64,000 nt of DNA from CAJBLF01 sp041663325 (GTDB lineage Bacteria; Patescibacteriota; Gracilibacteria; Absconditabacterales; Absconditicoccaceae): NCBI GenBank assembly GCA_041663325.1, contig JBAZRN010000004.1:1-64000 (forward strand). The letters run 5' to 3'. The notes beneath the pieces are model-generated. The model searched no databases, was not told the origin of the DNA, and saw only the letters and a list, made by a program, of their open reading frames with translations. The number at the start of each line of letters is the position of its first letter. Position 1 is the stretch's first letter. Made by a program: the position numbers and the translations under genes. Below, piece after piece: positions 60,977 through 64,000 of the stretch.

Positions 60977-62695
60977 ATGGCAGAACAAATGTTTACCTCA
61001 CTTAGTATCGTCATCTGAATCGTGCTCTTGAGTATCGGTTTAATGAAAGCACTCAAACAACCTATGATTATCGGATATATTATCGCTGGTACCGCTATCA
61101 GTTTATTTATACCAGGATTGCTTCAAGCAAATACGGCTTTCCAGTCATTTGGAAATTTAGGTATCGCTTTGCTGCTATTTATTGTAGGTATGGAGCTTAA
61201 TCCGACCATTATCAAAGATCTCGGAAAAACTTCACTGATTGCATGATGTTTGCAAGTAGTAATTACAGGAGTCTTGGGTTATTTCATAGCTATATTTTTG
61301 TGATTTAATACAATGATTTCAATATTTTTGGCTATAGGATTCGCTTTTAGCAGCACTATCGTAGTCTTGAAACTTCTATGAGATAAAGAAGAGATGGAGT
61401 CTACCACAGGTAGATTGAGCATAGGCATTCTTATCGTGCAAGATTTGCTCGTTATGCTTTTGATTTTAGGGATGGCAACCTTCAAAAGTATAGAACACAC
61501 AGCATCCACAATCGTCGTTGTCAGTTTAGTCGCTAAAGTTATAGGATTAGTTATAGGCATGTATCTGGTAAGCAAGTATTTTATTCCAAAAATAACAAAA
61601 AAAATCGCTGAATCTCAAGAATATTTATTCTTATTTTCGATAGGACGATGTTTCATTCTCTGAGCGTTGTTTCATCGACTTGGATTCTGAATAGAGATAG
61701 GAACTCTGATCGCGTGAATTACTTTGGCTAATTCATCATATAGATTTGAAATCACGAGCAGAATCAAACCATTGAGAGATTTTTTTATCGTCATTTTCTT
61801 TGTACTTCTTGGCTCACAAGTAAATTTTTCAACGACGAACACATCAATGGTATTGCCGCTATTGATCTTCGTTATATTTGTGCTCATTATCAAACCAATC
61901 ATAACCATGATAGTTCTCGGATTTCTAGGTCACACAAGAAAGAATAATTTCCTCACAGGAATATCCCTAGGACAAATCAGCGAATTTTCGTTTCTCATCG
62001 TAGCAATGGGAATCACTTCATGATATATCAAAGATCCAACCATACTTTCAATGATTACTCTGATAGGATTGATAACCATTGCAGGATCAAGTTATTTTGT
62101 CATCTATGGAGAAAAAATATATCATTTTTTCAAGCCAGTGTTAAGTTTGCTTCCCTGAGTACGAAATCAAGAATTTATAAAAATAAATAAAAAAGACTAT
62201 GAAATAGCGATTTTCTGATACGGAAGATTTGGTAGCAATTTGTATGAAATGCTCCATAAAACGCACAAAAGTATTCTTGTTATCGACGAACATCCAGGCA
62301 TCATTGCGCACTTGCAGAAGAATAAGATCCCTTGCATCTATGGTGACATCGGCGATATTGATTTCCTTCAGGAATTAAATCTTAAAAATAGCAAAATGAT
62401 CATTAGCACGGTAAAGACATTTGATGAAAACATGGTCTTGCTCAAAACCATAAAACAACACAATCCAAATCTGATTATTATTCTCGTATCCAATCAGATT
62501 CACGAAGCGATCAAACTCTACGAACAAGGCGCCGACTACGTTATCTTGCCGCATTACATAGGCGTAGACCATACTTCATTGATGCTGGAAGAATATGGAT
62601 TCGATATTCAAAAATTCATGGAAAACAAAAAAACATTGGTAAGTGATCTCAAAAATAGACATCAAGATTTGATGATAGAAATGCTTCAAAAATAA
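60977..62695 (+). CDS. KefB-type monovalent cation:proton antiporter (CPA2) with TrkA-N domain
   Basis: A 572-aa protein. About 12 helices make the Na+/H+ exchanger domain (KQPMIIGYIIAGTAIS, GFAFSSTIVVLKLL, GIGTLIA-like stretch). SIGWCFILGALFHWLGFGIE has Trp at the usual AWCF position as CGA at 61646, and a second CGA at 61676. The C-terminus is a Rossmann NAD-binding domain: IAIFGYGRFGSNLYEML (G-x-G-x-x-G; one Gly TGA) and later IPCIYGDIGDID. It likely exports K+ or Na+ under redox or pH control. Confidence 0.92.
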
Positions 62696-62723
62696 AGTAG
62701 AGTTTAGTCTTTAGACATTAGAT

Positions 62724-64000
62724 ATGACAATTACGACTATCAGACCATGAATCAATAAGCCGAATATCAGCTGACTACTGAGCAATTTATCTGATGGAGA
62801 AAAAAAAGATTTATTCAATGATCTCAATGCACCAGACCTAGAACTTCTCACACAAAGAAAAAAGAAGTTGTTTGTGGCTATCAAAACTTTCAAAGAAAAT
62901 ATAAATAATGGCAATCTTTTACATCAAGAATTGGATCGCTTGGATCTAACACAATTACTTTCAAGACTCTTTGAACATAGTATAGAAGATGGTCTTAGAT
63001 TAGCAGAACAGCTAAAAATCACACCAAATGAATACATGGATATCATTGGGAACGAAAAATTTAGGATGAAACATCCGGCGATATGCCAAGGCATAATAAG
63101 CAAATTAGGCGACATTTCATCAAGGATAGACAACAAAAAACGAAAATCTATAGATTCAGTTATGGATATGTATGTAGAAGTAGGGGCAAGATTAGCTAAA
63201 AATGAAGATTTAGTCACATCCAAGCCATCCCTCACATCTCCCCTCGCTTCCAATCTCCTCAATGAAATGGACGATATCTACAGTCAATACCTCAGAATCC
63301 AAAAGTTTGAATCAGACAATCCTAATGATCCCAGAACAATAGGGGAGAGGCTGGCAGAAGATCTATTCACTAACGTAGAAAATTCAGGCAAATATTATAA
63401 AACAAGAGTCATAGAAGCTATTTATGATACAGTCGTCAAAGACATATATCCAGCAAAAGAAAATTATTATTCCAACCAAGAAGCTTCTGTCAATAAATTT
63501 CTCAAAAGACAATGAGCAATAGAAAAAACAGTGGTGAACAAAGAGAATAATGATGTGTTTTTTGTCCCAGAGACAGTAAATAATATCATCAATATCATCA
63601 AAACCAACATCAAAAATCTCAACTATGACGAAGTAAAATCAGCCGAGCAAATTCAAGAAAAAATAAAAGACGCCATCTATAAGCCACACGGCATGGTCTT
63701 CTCTATGAAAAATTATTTCGCAGAAAAACAAAATAAAGCTGAATTAGAACTCAGTTTACAACAACACTTCTGAGCTCAGCGAGAAAAGTCAGTTAAGCTT
63801 GTTTACGACAGAAAAGAAGGAGTATATAAAGTAGAAGAAGTAAAAGATGAGAAAACAGAAGAAATATGAGAGCAAGAAGAAGTTGTTTTGGGAAAGGCAA
63901 CACATATAGGCACTATTGAAAAAACAGGAGAACCAAAAATAATAAACGGGAAAATGTATTTCAAGGTGCGATCGACACTAAGGGGATGACGATGTTTGTC
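62724..64000 (+). CDS. Hypothetical large charged protein (3' end outside window)
   Basis: At least 425 aa from MTITTIRPGINKPNISGLLS to the window edge, with no stop yet. Acidic and helical: KKLFVAIKTFKENINNGNLL, DDIYSQYLRIQKFESDN, then a Glu/Lys-rich stretch (VKDEKTEEIGEQEEVV). No signal peptide or membrane helix. UGA-Gly and a CGA-Trp-like codon (63970 region) occur. In composition it resembles the unknown proteins at 22777 and 46030. Not recognised. Confidence 0.7.

Noticed and set aside
1..64000. tRNA genes, in particular a Trp tRNA with UCG anticodon or a Gly tRNA with UCA anticodon
   Set aside because: I scanned the spacers by eye for GTTCRA-type T-loops and acceptor stems and saw none; a computed search would be needed to be certain.

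Overview
The window is 64 kb of low-GC bacterial chromosome, and it reads sensibly only under a modified genetic code. UGA is sense (glycine): nearly every conserved gene has in-frame TGA at glycine positions, and all genes end in TAA or TAG. In addition, CGA and CGG fall at invariant tryptophan positions: MetRS YVW-DAL, the Trp-Trp pair of sigma-70 region 2, three Trp of superoxide dismutase, MutY LPWR, GyrB QLW-TTM and CysRS ME-W-DSP-W-GKG. AGA, AGG, CGC and CGT still behave as arginine. UGA=Gly points to the Absconditabacteria (SR1)/Gracilibacteria branch of the Candidate Phyla Radiation. As I recall, UGA=Gly combined with CGA/CGG=Trp has been reported computationally only for some Absconditabacterales (translation table 37 in recent lists). 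All CDS coordinates here use that code, so many genes that look broken under the standard code are intact. No CRISPR array, tRNA, rRNA or IS transposase was seen.

Layout. 0.2-9 kb: cysS, two related lipoproteins, a PHP phosphoesterase, an MsrQ-like membrane protein, two MFS transporters, metG and a methyltransferase. 9-14 kb (minus strand): a membrane coiled-coil protein, HU, an ECF-type sigma factor, an S41 protease, an S23 four-helix-bundle protein beside a 52-bp tandem repeat, a YraN-like nuclease and superoxide dismutase. 14-21 kb (minus strand): a response regulator and sensor kinase, a MacAB-type ABC export system (permease, ATPase, adaptor) and two Gly/Met-rich membrane proteins; this looks like one envelope-stress/efflux locus. 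21-28 kb: elp3, a 499-aa unknown, a duplicated elp3 tail fragment, gyrB and rpoD. 28-38.3 kb: a small RNA candidate, ruvA, a 20-bp minisatellite, a GHMP-kinase-like protein, a TPR protein, ddl, lepA, DUF1294, a short MutY, a THEP1-like NTPase ending in a SWIM-type zinc motif, a structured RNA candidate and an ASCH protein. 38.3-48 kb: rsmI-like, a lytic transglycosylase, a PLD-family protein, two secreted proteins, dut, map, a second S23 gene, ruvC, a K+ channel, three unknowns and an HTH protein. 48-55 kb: a Memo-like protein, then secE, nusG, an anchored Thr/Gly-rich protein, rplK and rplA, with two unknown proteins after them. 54-64 kb: ftsX, a TPR protein, htrA, gyrA, small unknowns, a KefB-type antiporter and an unknown protein cut by the window end.

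The spacers are rich in repeats: AT-rich palindromes, GGATTAAG elements, AGCTTTAAGCTT elements and AGTGAAAAGTGAA inverted repeats. Some of the same repeat types sit in frame inside coding genes (elp3, mutY, the Memo-like gene). Both S23 genes are bounded by inverted short repeats. Functionally the window mixes information processing (aminoacyl-tRNA synthetases, gyrase, sigma factors, ruvAC, L1/L11/NusG/SecE, LepA, tRNA and rRNA modification) with envelope functions (efflux, proteases, peptidoglycan enzymes, ion transport). No biosynthetic pathway is evident, which fits a reduced, host-dependent CPR cell.
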